Source of the DNA: Nymphaea colorata
Taxonomy: Eukaryota > Streptophyta > Magnoliopsida > Nymphaeales > Nymphaeaceae
DNA length: 64,000 nucleotides
Direction: 5' to 3'
Assembly (NCBI RefSeq): GCF_008831285.2
Contig: NC_045138.2
Span: forward strand, 21,549,934-21,613,933
The translations under genes were made by a program, and so were the position numbers. This document shows, one piece after another, positions 45,001-59,488 of this stretch. Under the pieces are notes generated by a model, which made no database searches, was not told where the DNA came from, and saw only the letters and a list, made by a program, of their open reading frames with translations. Positions within the stretch are counted from its first letter, which is position 1, and the number at the start of each line of letters is the position of its first letter.

Positions 45001-48000
45001 GCACTTGTGATATCAGGAGGACGGGGCCCCAGTTCTTTTGGAGGCACTAGGGGGCGTGGTACAGGCCGTGGTGCTGGACGTGGCAGATTTCAGTGCTCTT
45101 ATTGTGGCAAAATTGGTCATCTAGAGGACCGTTGTTGGGACAAACATCCTCACCTCAGGTCTAATGTTTCCTCTGGACGTGGTGGAGGTAGAATCACCAC
45201 AAGCAGAGGTCCTTCTTCATCCCAGGCAACTCATTCAAAGACAACAATATCTATGGTTGAGTCTTCTACTGATCCTTCTATATCTATGTCATATTCTCTT
45301 AACCTAAGTAAGGATGAATATGATCGTGTTCTTGCTCAGAGGTCTGGCTCTACATCTGCCTCTACATCTACCAATGCTGCTGTTGTAGATTCAGCATTCT
45401 CTGTTGGTGCTCCTACTGCTGATCCAGGTATGACATGGATGATAGACTCGGGCGCTTCTAGACATTGTTGTAATCAACCACAAAATTTTTCATCATTTGT
45501 CAGATTTTCTACACCACAGTATGTTAAGCTGGCTGATGGCAAGTTGTCCCCTGTTTTGGGTAGCAGTGATATTTATCTTCCACATTTAGGCACTATTACA
45601 CATGTGCTATATGCACCTCAATTTCCTGTTAATTTGATATCTGTGAAGCAGCTAGCTATCGACTTACAATGTAAAGTCATTTTTGAATCTGACTCTTGTT
45701 CTTTTCAGGACTTACCAACTGGGAAGATGATTGGTGGCGGCCATGAGCGTGAGGGCCTTTATTTTTTGTCAATCCCAGTTGATGTTGCTGCATCTTCAGT
45801 CCCTTCCAAGCCTTCTCCCTTCCAATGGCATCTCAGATTGGGTCATCCGTCCGTACCAAAACTTCGTCGCATGTTTCCAGACATTCCTGCATCAGAGTCC
45901 TTCTTATGTGATGCCTGCCAGTTGGGCAAGCATACACGGAGCAGCTTTCCTTCGAGTCAGAGTCCATCGAGTCAGAGTCCTTTTGATCTCATTCATGTGG
46001 ATGTATGGGGTCCTAGTCGGGTTCCTTTTCGATCATGTTTTCGATATTATCTTGTTCTAGTTGATGATTTTACTAGAGTCAGTTGGGTTTTCTTGTTAAG
46101 GGAAAGATCTGAAGTCATATGTATTCTTCAAAAATTTATCAAGGAAATAAAAACTCAGTTTGGATTCATTGTCAAAAATATTCGCACTGATAATGCTCTT
46201 GAATTCAAGTCTTCCATTCTACTTCAGTTTTATGCCGACCATGGAATTCGACCTCAATATACTTGTCCACATACGTCCCAACAGAATGGTGTAGCCGAAC
46301 GCAAACATCGGCAACTCCTAAACGTAGCTCGTACCCTCATGTTACATTCTCACATGCCTGCCTATTTTTGGGGTGATGCTATCCTTACTGCGTGTTACCT
46401 CATTAATAGATTACCCTCTTCCTCCATTCAAGACCGTATTCCAATTCAAATTCTATATCCAGGGCGTTCATTATTTCATTTACCTCCCAAAGTTTTTGGA
46501 TGCACTTGCTTCGCACATATCCTAGGCCCGAACAAAAGCAAACTGGCTGCCCAAGCTATCAAATGTATCTTTATTGGCTATTCAGCTAATCAAAAGGGAT
46601 ACAAATGCTTTGATCCCGTGACCAAGAAAGACATTATCAGTGCGGATGTTACCTTCTTTGAGTCTCGTCCTTATTTCCCTCCGTCAAGTCCCTCTTCATC
46701 TGAGATGCATGCACCTATACCTCTTCCTATTCCACCAGTGTCACTTGAGTCATTTCCATCATCTCAACCTAGGTCACATGAACATTTTCTTGAGCCTCCG
46801 TTGGTTTACACTCGTCGTCTAGGTCCCTCTCTCAACCGTCCACCAGCATCGTCTCAAGAGGTAAGCTCTACTGATAAGACTGACTCAGGTTTAAGTGATG
46901 ACTATTCTGCAGCAGATCTCCCTATTGCTATTCGCAAGGGCAAGCGACAGTGTACCTTACATCCTATATCTAATTCTGTCTCTACTGCTCATCTGAGTAC
47001 ACACTTAGTACAGTTTGATCAAGCTTTATCTAGTCATGTTATCCCGTCCTCGCACCATCACGCCCTGTTAGATCCACGTTGGCGACAAGCTATGCAGGAG
47101 GAAATGGATGCTCTTCTTTCTCGGGAGACTTGGGATTTGGTAGACCCCCCAACACGCTGTGATGTGGTTGGCTCACGATGGGTATTCACCATCAAGTATC
47201 ATTCTGATGGGTCAGTTGAAAGGTTCAAGGCCCGTCTTGTCGCAAAAGGTTATACTCAGACTTATGGTGTTGACTTCTTTGAGACCTTTTCGCCTGTGGC
47301 CCGGTTGGGCACTATTCGCTTGATTATCTCTCTTGCTGTCCAACGAGAGTGGCCTCTTTTTCAATTGGATGTCAAAAATGCCTTTCTGTATGGAGACCTT
47401 TCTGAAATTGTTTATATGCAGCAACCACCTGGTTTTGAGCGACAAGGGGAGTGTTCCAAGGTATGCAAGTTAAAGAAGGCTATTTATGGACTCAAACAGA
47501 GTCCCCGTGCATGGTTCCAAAAGCTTACTGAAGTGTTATCTAAGTGTGGATTTAGCCGATCCCAACTTGATCACTCATTGTTTATCAAGCGAGGCTCAGC
47601 AGGACTTGTGATATTGATTGTCTACGTGGATGATATTGTTCTTACAGGGGAAAATGATCAAGAGATAGCTCAAACAAAGGAGTTTTTACAGCAACACTTT
47701 GTTACGAAAGACCTTGGACAACTTCGTTATTTTCTTGGTATTGAGGTGGCTCGTAGTAATAAAGGAGTTGTAGTGTCTCAAAGGAAATATGCTCTTGATC
47801 TTCTACAGGAAACAGGACTATTGGGGGCTAAACCTGCCACACTTCCCATGAATCCTCGCATTCATATACATGATGATGACTCAGAGCCGTTTGACTCTAG
47901 ATCTTACAGATCTCTGATAGGGAAACTGTTATATTTGACTGTCACTCGTCCCGACATTAGCTTTGCTGTGAATAAGTTGAGCCAATTCATGGAAAAACCC

Positions 48001-51000
48001 CGAAAAGTTCACTGGGATGCAGCTCTAATGATTGTAAGATACTTGAAATCAGCCCCGGGAAAGGGGCTATGGTTCAAGAAAGGAGAATGTGTTGACATCG
48101 AGGCGTATAGTGATGCTGATTATGCTGGATCTGTAGATGATAGGAAGTCTACTACCGGGTTTTGTGTCTTTGTGGGCGGTAATCTTATTTCCTGGAGGAG
48201 CAAGAAGCAGAATGTTGTGGCTCGTTCTAGTGCTGAGTCAAAATATAGAGCTATGGCTCAAACTATGGCTGAAATGTCGTGGGTTAGATCACTACTTGTA
48301 GAGTTGGATGTCTCAGTGAATCTCCCAATGAAGATGTATTGTGACAACAAGGCAGCTACATATATCGCTAACAATCCTGTCTTCCATGAGCGGACTAAAC
48401 ACATTGAAGTGGATTGCCACTATATTCGGGACTTAGTTCAAGGAGGAATTGTTAGCACTATTCATGTCTCCTCAGAAGATCAGGCAGCAGATATTCTCAC
48501 TAAAGCTCTTCCCATAGGCGATTTCCTGAGATGTTGTAACAAGCTGAGCATGATTGACATATATGCTCCAGCTTGAGGGGGAGTGTTAAAGATACAAAAA
48601 AAGGGGTTTTCTGAAATATTAGGAAGTTAGGGAAGGTCTCTTTAAATGTTTTGTTACTTTTAGTGGACTTCTCTTGTAATTTTCCCTAACCCTAATCTCT
48701 TAATAGAGATTAGGGTCACGTAATGCTAGACAACTTTTTGCTGCCTCTCTCTCTCTCTCGTAACAGGGACATTTGAGATTTTTTCCACCTTGATTTTGAG
48801 AAAACAGAATTATTTTTGACATTATAAATAATTTTTATCTTTTACTTAGCTGCACTCTGGTCAAAGAAGACCTTTGACAAAACTGGAGCCAGACGTTGGT
48901 TTAGCCCATTCTGCTTCTTCTGACTTCTATACATAGTTCATTTCTTCTCAATTTAAATATTCTTCCTTCAGCCATCTTTTCTTAATAAAATTGTTATTCT
49001 TTAGTTGTTATCTTTGTGGCTTCTTGCACAAGAGTAATCATGAGAAGTATTATGTGCTCTTTGTGAACTACTTTTGAGTTAAGATACTCCTCAAGTCTTT
49101 TTGTGACTTGATCATATTATTTGGAGGCAATCTTCACAAAGGTTGCCTCACACTGATACCATGGAGCTTTTGTGGTGAACCAATACTACTTGAAGTTAGC
49201 ACAGTTGACTTCCTTTTTTAATCTTAGAAAGTCCAAAGTCTCAATTAAAATAATATTTTACCACAAATGCCATATCATATTCTAAGGAAATACTGTATTA
49301 TCAACATGGATAAAAATGTGTAGAAGGTCTAGAAGGAACTTACTCGCAGAGATAGGTGTTTGAAGTTATTGAGTCGATGTTATTTAACATCATACCCATG
49401 GGCTCTGCAAGGTTAGCAGGAAACACATAATCAACAATAAAATTTGATTGCATAACAAGATGCATAATGAGATGCGATAGCAACATGAAGAAAAATCATC
49501 ATGAGTTATTCAGCAATTTGACAATTAATATCGAGTTCACAAGATGGTTCAGTTCTAGCATGAAAGAGGCCACATTTTACAAACGATAATCCTACCAGGC
49601 TACCACAAAGTGAAGACCTTAGTTTCCGAGCTAGTTTGATAAACTTGGCGGTCAACCGACTAGACCATGGGCACAAAATTGGAAGAATGCAATTTTATAG
49701 ACTAGCCAATTGACTTGTGGACCAACTAGTCATTACACTAACTGTAATAATCTTCTCGCAGTTGATAACTCCTGTAAGCTAGATTATGGGTATAAAAGGG
49801 TCCACTACCCTGGGCAAAGTGCACGGGTTGCCAATCACTTGGGAGCCCGGTGACTAAGGCCAAATGGGCATTCTTTGGAGATACAACAAAGGATGCAAGG
49901 CAAGTCTTAGGAGGCAGACATGACTTGGCTTCAGTGGGGTGAATGCAAGGTGCTTGTGGAGAAGACAGCTTGCTGGATGAGACCACGTGTTTGAATTTTA
50001 GCACACACAAGCCAACACTGGCCAAGCTGATGGGCAGCCAATAGAAGCTCTGGTTCATTGGCCTTGAAAAAATTCCCATCCTGCAAAAAGCATCTCGATA
50101 TAAGAATCAGTGGGGTGCTAAGCCAATAAGAAAGTAGCTGAAAGCAAGTCCATGCATCGGCCTGTTCAACAGCACTTGCAGATTGGCTTGTAGAACATGC
50201 CAAGGAATTGCGATAAGAGATCAAGCATGACTCTGTGCTTGACATAAAAGCAGCTCATTAAGATTTATGCATGCTGGCATTCTTGGCAAGGGAGATGGTA
50301 AAACCCTAGTCCTTTCAAAAGACACAGCCTTGGGGTGGGGCCACATGGTAGTGCAGTTGTTGCATGTGGTTTTTCACACTTGTAAATGGTTAAGAACAAT
50401 GTAACTCTGAAAGCTTTATATAGCTACCCAGAAGGCCCTTGAGGGGGTATATGGGAAGGAGAATTGTACAACACAAGGTTCAATAAGGAATAATGCCTCA
50501 GCCTTAAACCATTTGGTGTTGTGTTGGTTGTCTTTTGCCTTAATTTGTATTTTGGAGCAAGGACTTGCTTGTCTGACAGCTGCTTAGGTTAAAAGATGAA
50601 CCTGAGTTCTCATAAATACATGCCAATGAGGTGGTACCTATCTCTCTGTTGTCAAACTTTAAACACCAGGCCATGATAACATCTTGTAATGTCTTCCCAC
50701 TTTGAGCTATACATCTTTGAGTGACCTGCCGAAAGCATAATTGCAAAATGTGAAAGGAATACGACAAATGAAAAATTTCATAAAACTGTACAAAGAGAAA
50801 AAGCTACATACGCCTTGCTCATATGTGTTTCCTTCATGTGTAGACTCAGGCATTCTGGTAAAAACACGATCTGATATCTGTATAGTGTGCACAACATACA
50901 TCACATGATTAGAAAAACAAAGGCGTACCATGAACATTGATTCAAGCATAGGAATCAAGTATAGCAACAAACTGTAGCAAAATTCAGGACTGTTACTGTG

Positions 51001-54000
51001 TAGCAGGAAAAAAGAAATACATTTCAAAAAATCCTGCTAAACAAACAACCTTTGGAAAAGCAGAAGAGAATAAAAGAAGACAATTCATTACTTATTTTAA
51101 CTAACAGAATTTAGGTGACCTCTTGCTTTGCCTTCTAGTTTTGTGTATATGGGAGGTCACAAGTTATACAATTTTCGAAAAAAAGGCCAACCAATCTGTT
51201 TCAAAGTAAATTGAAATTAGTCATTTTTAGATAAAAGGTTTTGCTAGGTGAGTTATTTGTGGATCTCATAATCCACATCAAAAGCTAATGTCTACTTAAT
51301 CCTAGTATTAACCAAGGATTTGCTAATTATCGACTTGACCAATTTAATTGTAAATCACTGGATTTAATGAAGCGAGATTAACCAAAAAAAGAGACTTTCT
51401 TTCATATCCTTTTTCAGTTGGCATCCAATTAAGCACAGCGTCATGTATTAGATGGAAAAATTACAAAAATGTGGCCAGCACAAAGGTTGTTCAATTAAAA
51501 AAAAAAAAAAAAGATGAACTGAGCCCAAACTTATCCATCAGATACAAAAAGGGTACACAGTAGGCGCGAAGCATAGAAGCTGTTCTGCACCACAGCTCTA
51601 AATGCCCAACTGCTAAAAATTTTTTTAGGACTGCCAAATAGTGCACGCAACAAAAATCCCCCCTTGTTGCTAAAATGATTATCCAGATGCAAAAAATAGC
51701 CATTTGGGAAGGCCTAAAGTACATGAACCTGCAAAAAAGATACTCTCGAAGTCCATAACAAATTTGAAATCTCAGATATCAAAAATTTGAAATAAGCAAT
51801 ACTTAGTTCTGCACCAATGGCAGTACCATGAATTTGATTCACCGAACATTATTGGGGCTGGTTTAACAAGCATTAGTAATGATAGGATAACCCATACATT
51901 TAATAGGCACAATTAGGATAAAAACATCTCCTAATACACATAAAATGCTCTGTACAACAAGAATACATTCAGCATGAAGAGTAATAGAAAATAATGATGC
52001 CACCTTCTAGAATGAGTGATGCTCCAGCACAATTCTACTCACAATAATGTCTCCACGGTTCAAAAATAATAGTGCCTCAACATGGATAACATGATACACA
52101 TACATGGTCCTACATTCATAAAGGCTAGCCACATAATAAGTTCAATACATAGCAACATGTCAAACACACAAAATGCATGTGCCCATGAGTCCAATCAAAA
52201 CAATTATCCAGCTCTTATTTCTTTGTAATAAAGATATTCCCAGGTTCCATTCTATTCACAACCGTCCTTTTTATGAACTTTGAAGATGGAATAGCAAAGG
52301 ATACTAAAGGAATTTGCTTCACAACTGATATAGCATGAATTATGCATATTTTCATCTAAATAGTATACATTATTTGTAGGGTGGAAATTATATTTAAGGA
52401 CCTATGTTTATTTTTAATTTTTATCCAGGATCTCATGGTTCCAATCTCACTACAATTGAAGTTAAAATGAAGACTACATGTAGTTTTAAGTTTTAAGTGT
52501 ATTTGGATCCATAACATGTTTTAGATCCAAGTACCAGATAGTATAAACTAACAAAACCATTGCCACTCTATGTTAAACTCATTTCAGGGGAGAGAATTCA
52601 GTCCATGCCCCTACTGAGAAAACTGTGCTACCCCATCTTCCTCTCCACAACCTAGTCTTCTTATCTCCCTTTTGTTCTCTTTTTAGTCATTCTTTTCCTT
52701 CTTCTTCCTTACAATCTTCTGACCTATTTACAACTTAAAACTCAACTATTTGGACGGATCTCAGCCAGCCAATGAGGTCCATAGACTGGGCAGGTCCACA
52801 TCTTGACAGACAAGTCCCGTCTTCTTTAACAAACCAGCCACTGTCCTAGAGGCAACTGGACTGGTGGCACTTTCTTCTCAACTCTTATTCATAGAATGTC
52901 CTCTTCCAGCATGGAAAGCAACTGAAAGCCATAATACAAACTAAAAAGGTGGCATCAATTTCTCCTCTGTCACCAATTCCAAGGCTTTTCAGGTGAAAGC
53001 CAACATTGGGCGTCCTCCTTCTGCCTCCTCTCCAACACAACCAGCAAGGTAAGTAGGACAAGTTTTTAGGTTAAGAGAATTGTTATTAGTTTAGAGGTTT
53101 TGTTTTAAATCAAGAAACTGATTTAACCAGCATCCAAGCTTTTCTGGCAGATTTTGATTGGTTAGACTGCTTCATTTAGCACATATCTACACATTTTAAA
53201 TTTGACTTCATCAATTTCATTTTTGATGTCTTGTAGGTTGATTAGGGTAATCTTGTATTAAAAGAAAGAAGACTTCCATCACAGTAAAACTAGGGCTTTT
53301 TACTGTTCTTATTTAATTGGTAGATCAGTGCTTTGTGTTGCTAAATCTAGCTCACTGGTAGACTATGTTTTCAATTTTGTGTATCTAGTTGATTTCTTAT
53401 TAGGATCAAGGTTTAGCTTTCTGATCAGCAGAGGTTAGAATTAGGGTTTTGGTCATTCCTTTTTATTCAATCCAGTGCCAATTAGGGTTTTCTCATTAGA
53501 ATCTTTTGATTAATTTAGTATAGTTTTGACATGGTTTTACCAATTTCTGTTGTTCTTTTAGTGTTTGAGGAGCTACTTAGAAGCTTTCACAAGAATTTGT
53601 ATTTTATTCATCTAAACTGGGCCAATCCTCATCTTTAGGCTTGATTAGGTTCTATTGGCAAAATCAAGTCTAGTTTAGGATTATTTAGTGATTGTTCTTC
53701 AACATTCTACTAGATCGTTTCTTGATAGGGCAATACCTTGCCTTCTTGCTTATTTAAAGTTTATGGTAAGTTCTTTGTGTTTCTCGTATTATTTTAGGTT
53801 GGAATAGTTAGGTTAAATTCTGTTTTGTATTTACATTAGTTAGATCAATTTATTCTTTGTTCATTCAATTAGGGTTAAATTCTTTTCAGGCTCTATGGTT
53901 TATGTACTGTTTTTTAACCGCTATAATTTGTTCTTGATTATGTTTAGTTGATTTTGTTTTACCCAGGTCTAGGGTTATTTAGTTTAGTGCTGTCCAGGTC

Positions 54001-57000
54001 TGCTCAGTTGGTTTTATTCCAGCCAGAAGTCTATTTCTAGGTTAATTCCGGCCAGCAGGTTTGATTTCATCATAGCCAGCCTTGTCTTGTTGAAATCAAG
54101 CCCAACTGCAGCCTCTTAATGCTTAATTATGTTACTGTTAGTTGTAGAAAGTTCATATTTATTGCCTTCTAGATTTCATTACTTGTCAGATTCAAATCGA
54201 CATGTTAGCTGATTGCTTGAAGTTTGCATTCTGTTTTACTTCTTGAATATTGTTTTGTTTACGTAGTTAGGACAATTACTCTATCATGTACTTCTCGTTT
54301 ATATTTAGATTAGATCTGGGATAGGTGTATGGGAGACTTATGAGTAGTTAATTAATTAGGTTGCCTCTAAGTCACAGCGGTACATGGTACGGTGGTACAC
54401 TTTGGTACGTTTGGTTCGGTTCCAGGTCAAAACCGACCCAAACCATTTAAATCACACATGTTTGCCAAAGCCTCTGCCCAACACTTCTTCCTCCGTTTTA
54501 CGTACCTTCAGCCATCAATCTCCTCCAATGGATGGCAGTGGAGAGCTTCACCGGCCAGTGGCGACCGCCGATGGACACCAACTGGTGAGGTAAGTTTTTT
54601 TTCCTTACGTTTTCATCAGTTTCCCTTTTTTCTTGTGTTTCTATGTTAGACAGTTGGACGCTTGTTTGATGTTTCTCTGTCGTTCTTACTTAATTTTAAT
54701 TTGGTAACTGCATTGAAAACGTGATGAACTCCATTTTGCCGTGTTTTTCTTTTATATTTGTATTACTTTTTTTGCTGGTTCCTTTTATATTTGAACTGCC
54801 GAATTAGTTATTCACCTCTTTTGCTAGCTTCATTTATATTTGCCGTGTTTTTTTATGCTGAGTGATTTTTTTTTTAATTTTCTGCTTTCGTGGAATTTTG
54901 CATATATACTTTTTTTTTGCATACCCTTACCTATATCAATGATTTCTTGATAATTTTATTGATCTTAAAGTAGCCGTTGTCTTCTAGATTTTAGGTTAGT
55001 TTAAACCTGCAGGCTGCAGCTTTTCATAAGTTTGTAACTTTATATCAAATTTCATTTAGTCAACATTCCATTGGTCAAAGGATTTAGCAGTCTTCTAAGG
55101 TCAGGTTAGATAAACCAATATATTTTTTTATTAGCCGATTAGAATGTTCCAGTAAAGAATATAATAGATATATATAGTTTAACCTAGTATTACTTCTTTT
55201 CTTGCGATTTCTTTTCCTTTAATATCAAATTTTTTGTTGGCTTTGCAGAACAGGGAATATATATATCCGGAGGAGGGTAGGCTGAGGTGGAGAATCGGAA
55301 GTTAGTTCGGTCTGAACCCTGGACCTTAGAAGCGGCTGACAACACTAGAGATTTAGGTGCTTAGATTCCTGTTTTTATTCAATTTAAGCAGTTGAGTAGT
55401 AATTATTTTATTCCAAGTCACAGGTAGTTTAGGCCTTATTTTCGCTCTTGCAAAAGTAAAACTGAGTTATTAGTTTAAGTTTAATAATGTGGCATTTAGT
55501 ATCATCGACACAAATTTCAGATCAATTTTGGTATATCACATTCCCTGTGGATTTGAACCACCTTGCCACTCTACATGAGTGTATCTGTATGAGCTGGTTA
55601 ATGTATTGACATGTGGTTCTAAGCTGGTTTTCATAAAAAAAGCATTTCCAAAGTTTTTTTTCTTATCAATCTTTCATACTAATTGAATCATATGGACACA
55701 ATCCTGAAAATGATATCATATTTTGCAAAAAAGTGGCTCCAAGTAGCATTCAGGTTCAAACATTGATTAACAAAATATGCAAAGACATACATAAAGAAGA
55801 ATTCGTTCTATATTACACAATAATTATTTAAAGAGAAACATGGGAAGGTAAAATTACTTTTGAAGACTATAATTATCCTACATGTTTAGAAAAATGACAG
55901 TTAGTGCCTACAGAATAGATTTGCTTTATAAGTAACATATGGCCACACAGTCATGTATGTATGAGTGAAAGGTAATAGCACTTACTGGCCTAAAAGTTCC
56001 TGGGCTACAAAGCCCACTGGCATTGTCATCACTTACACCTTGAGCCTGCCAATAAGCTGCACAAAATGATCTATCACATCCTACACCTGCAAATGTTAGT
56101 TAGCTTAGAAGCACGTTGTGACAAAAAATAAACTGGAAAGGCAAATTGCAGATTAGAAAATCTTCCTGCTTTTGCTTCCCTTGCAGGAACCAGAAAAGGA
56201 ATGACTACTTTTTATTTTGATATCATCCTGATATAAACTAATGTCAAGTACTGGTTTAGAAAATTTAGAGGCTCATTCTAAGACTTCAAAGATTCAGATA
56301 AAATTCAGTAAATCAGGTTCCTAATAGGAAAGGACTAAATTGTGAACCAATGATTACAGAATGTAATTAATTCTTGTCCTCGGAATACCTTTCAGAAATT
56401 CTAATTAAATATTTGCAATGATTGGTTCTTCAATAGAATTGAACAGCAATAATAATTTTTAATAGATCTCAAATAAATACTTTTGTGAATATAAGAAAGT
56501 TAAAGTCTCCAAAATGACTGAAATATTTGACTTCGGACAAGCTTATCTAACAGGACAGACTAAGTCATAAATTAAGAAAACAACAGGTCCCTTCACTTAT
56601 GAGATCAAAATTAAACTATACATACTAAAATGCTCATGTTTTTGAATTTTTTGTCAAGATAGATTATACAATTAAGCAGATCAAAATAACAAGTGAAGGA
56701 CTAGTTGCAACTTGCAACCAACAGTTTGGTGTCAATTAAAAAAAAAAAAGCTTCTGTGGAGTTAGATGCCAAAATATTTCAGAAATGATACATAAGGCCA
56801 ACCCAGTTCTAGTTTTCTGTATGAGATTCTAACATAAATGGCTTCACAAGGCTTTATACAACCTCAAAATCAACTAGACCATTGCTGTTGAAAGCAGCAA
56901 TCAGATAAAAGGGATGAGTTTTGTTGTAAGGAAAGACTCTACATGATGTCTTTTGCTTGCACATAATAAAAGATTGTTTTAAAGTAAACTATCGCAACAC

Positions 57001-59416
57001 ATGCTTGGCTCATTCAAGGTGACCTCAATTTATATATGTCATGACAAGCTCTAACAAACAGGTTGATTATGCAGTGAAAAGTTCACTTGGAAGTTCCAGG
57101 CTTCCTAGTCACAGGCTTTGCACATACAACCACCTAGGTGCCTAGGCAACATGTTAGGGAGTGAAACCAAAGGTATTGTTTTCTTGTTTGGGTTTGTAAT
57201 GCTTTAAAAAATCACAATACACATGGCTCATCCAATTGTTTTTTTTTATGTGGTTTTCCAATTTAGTTTTTCTTTTTAGGCTAACCTCAGAATCTATGTC
57301 ACATGGGTACTCCTCTTAAGGAGGAGTACCCGTATGGTACGGGTACGTCCCTGGTGCGGTCAACGCAGTACCAGGTACGGTCAACATACCCGAGACCATT
57401 TTTGTCCATTTTCGGACTCGGTCAACTTTGACCAAGTCTAAAGTTGTCCAGTTTTTTAGTTGAAAACTAAAAATCCCCCTCTTTTCTTGTTTCCTTTTTC
57501 ACTCTAAACCTTTCTTGTACATAGTTCCTGACAACTTTTCATTTAAAATCTTCCATACAAAAATTCATTCCTTCTCTATAACTTGACTCTTCGATAATAG
57601 TGTGAGACATAACCATAGCGATGTCAATATATCTTAAAAGCGTGACCTGTTGCTCCTTCTAATCTTGATGATGCGACGGAGAATCAAGAAAGCTGATATA
57701 TTTGTATGTTAATCACTTTCATACTGTGTTTTGTGAATATGTTATTCATTTTGAAATTTTTTGACATATATATGTCTGCGTGTGTGTATGGCCGTACCCC
57801 TGCACCCAAATTTTTTGAAAATGGTCCGTACCCGTACCCCCACCGGTACCCGTACCTGCACCTGTACCCGTACCTATGTGACATAGCTCATAATAGAGAG
57901 TTTGTTTTAACAGCTTTTCTTTTCGTCACAACTTAAATACTAATTATGGTTGTTGTTTCAACTTTCAAGGGTCAATCTATTCACTCTCCTAGGCAATATT
58001 TTTGCCTTGTCACTAATAAATTGACTACTTAAACTCATGTTTAATCAATTTGATCTCCCAACCCAATTGGGGGCAAAAGCCTATGAAAAGATCGTTTGGA
58101 TTTATGAAAGGGTTGCTTGAAAGACATGCCACTTAGATTGTGGCACTTCAACCAACTCAGGCATGGCCACGTGGGTTTTGGGTGTGCTAGAAAAAATCAA
58201 CCAGGTATGATATTTTTTGTTTCATGCAAACAATCAAGTGTTAAATTTATATAATCACAACTATTACCTGTGACTGTATACACACGGTAGGCTAGCCCAA
58301 TTAATCCGGCCCAGGCTTCTTCAAAGGCTTGGAGCATTGACTACCATTTTTTGCTACTTAGGTATAGCACAAAGTAGACTCAAGGTGTGGCCCTCAATAA
58401 ACAATTCAGACAGAAGGCTTGCACAGGGCAAGCATCATTCAAAAGTCAAACAATTACTTTTCTCTAGGTTAACATTGTAATAAATGACAACAGGCTTCAA
58501 CAACTCTTTGAAAATGGAAATTAACACTGTGTACTTTTCTCTAGGTTAACATTGTAATAAATGATGACAGGCTTCAACAACTCTTTGAAAATGGAAATTA
58601 ACCCTAACTGTAGCATACCAATGTAAGTATTCAAGATGCAATTCCAAACATCTATACAGAATTAACAAGAAATATGCTTAGAGCACCAGAATGATCCAAC
58701 TTTTATAGGAAAATTTTACATGCCAACATACATATCAGAACCATTAACTGCAAACTGGGAGATTGCTTAAGCAGAAATTAGGAAAATAAGAAACATTCAA
58801 ATAATGAAATTATTTAAACAATTTGGGGTTCTCTACATACATTTTGTGTGATATAAAGCTATGGACACAGGTCCATCATGACTCTGTTTTCAAACGGAAA
58901 AAAAGAAAAGAAAAGAAAAGAGTCAAAGGTAGGAAACTAAGATGCAAATCACAGAAAAAAACTTGAGTTGGTAAATCTACAACTTACAATGTTGTGGAAC
59001 ACCAATCTCAGGTCTCAAGGGCATCATGTGCCCACATCCATGGCATTGTCTATGGCCAGTATTCGGGCTGCATCTAAATCCACCAAAACCAGTGCCAACT
59101 GCATAAAATAGCCTTAGTACATATAACATAAAATACATGCATTGGATTACCTAGATAAAATCACTTATTGAGTACAGCATCAACTTCAAAAGATCTCCAT
59201 AAATGAAAGTTATACATAGAACAGAAACACATGCGCACAACCACAAGAACATGTGCCCAATTCGTGGACACACAAGCTGTTAGGCGCAGGCCTAACACTG
59301 TCTTGCTCATGTCTTTACGTTTTTACTTCTGTTTCTGTTTCAGCACTCACAGGTAGTTCACGGGTCGGGTCACTAGTTAGGTCATGTAATAAACCCACCC
59401 ACTCAGCACAAGATAC

Positions 59417-59488
<72 letters not shown>

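Larger units (their letters stand above)
43464..48765 (+). mobile_element. Complete Ty1/Copia LTR retrotransposon, 5302 bp
   Basis: Two identical 182-bp LTRs (TG...CA) flank a leader with a primer binding site, one uninterrupted gag-pol frame and a polypurine tract. The 5-bp target duplication GGGAC is present at 43459-43463 and 48766-48770. It lies in the CHFR-like intron between exons 49344-49404 and 43273-43336, opposite in orientation to that gene. Its left end is only about 127 bases from the splice acceptor of exon 43273-43336. The order protease, integrase, reverse transcriptase, RNase H identifies the Copia superfamily. Identical LTRs and an intact frame point to a recent insertion and a possibly autonomous copy. 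Confidence 0.98.
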
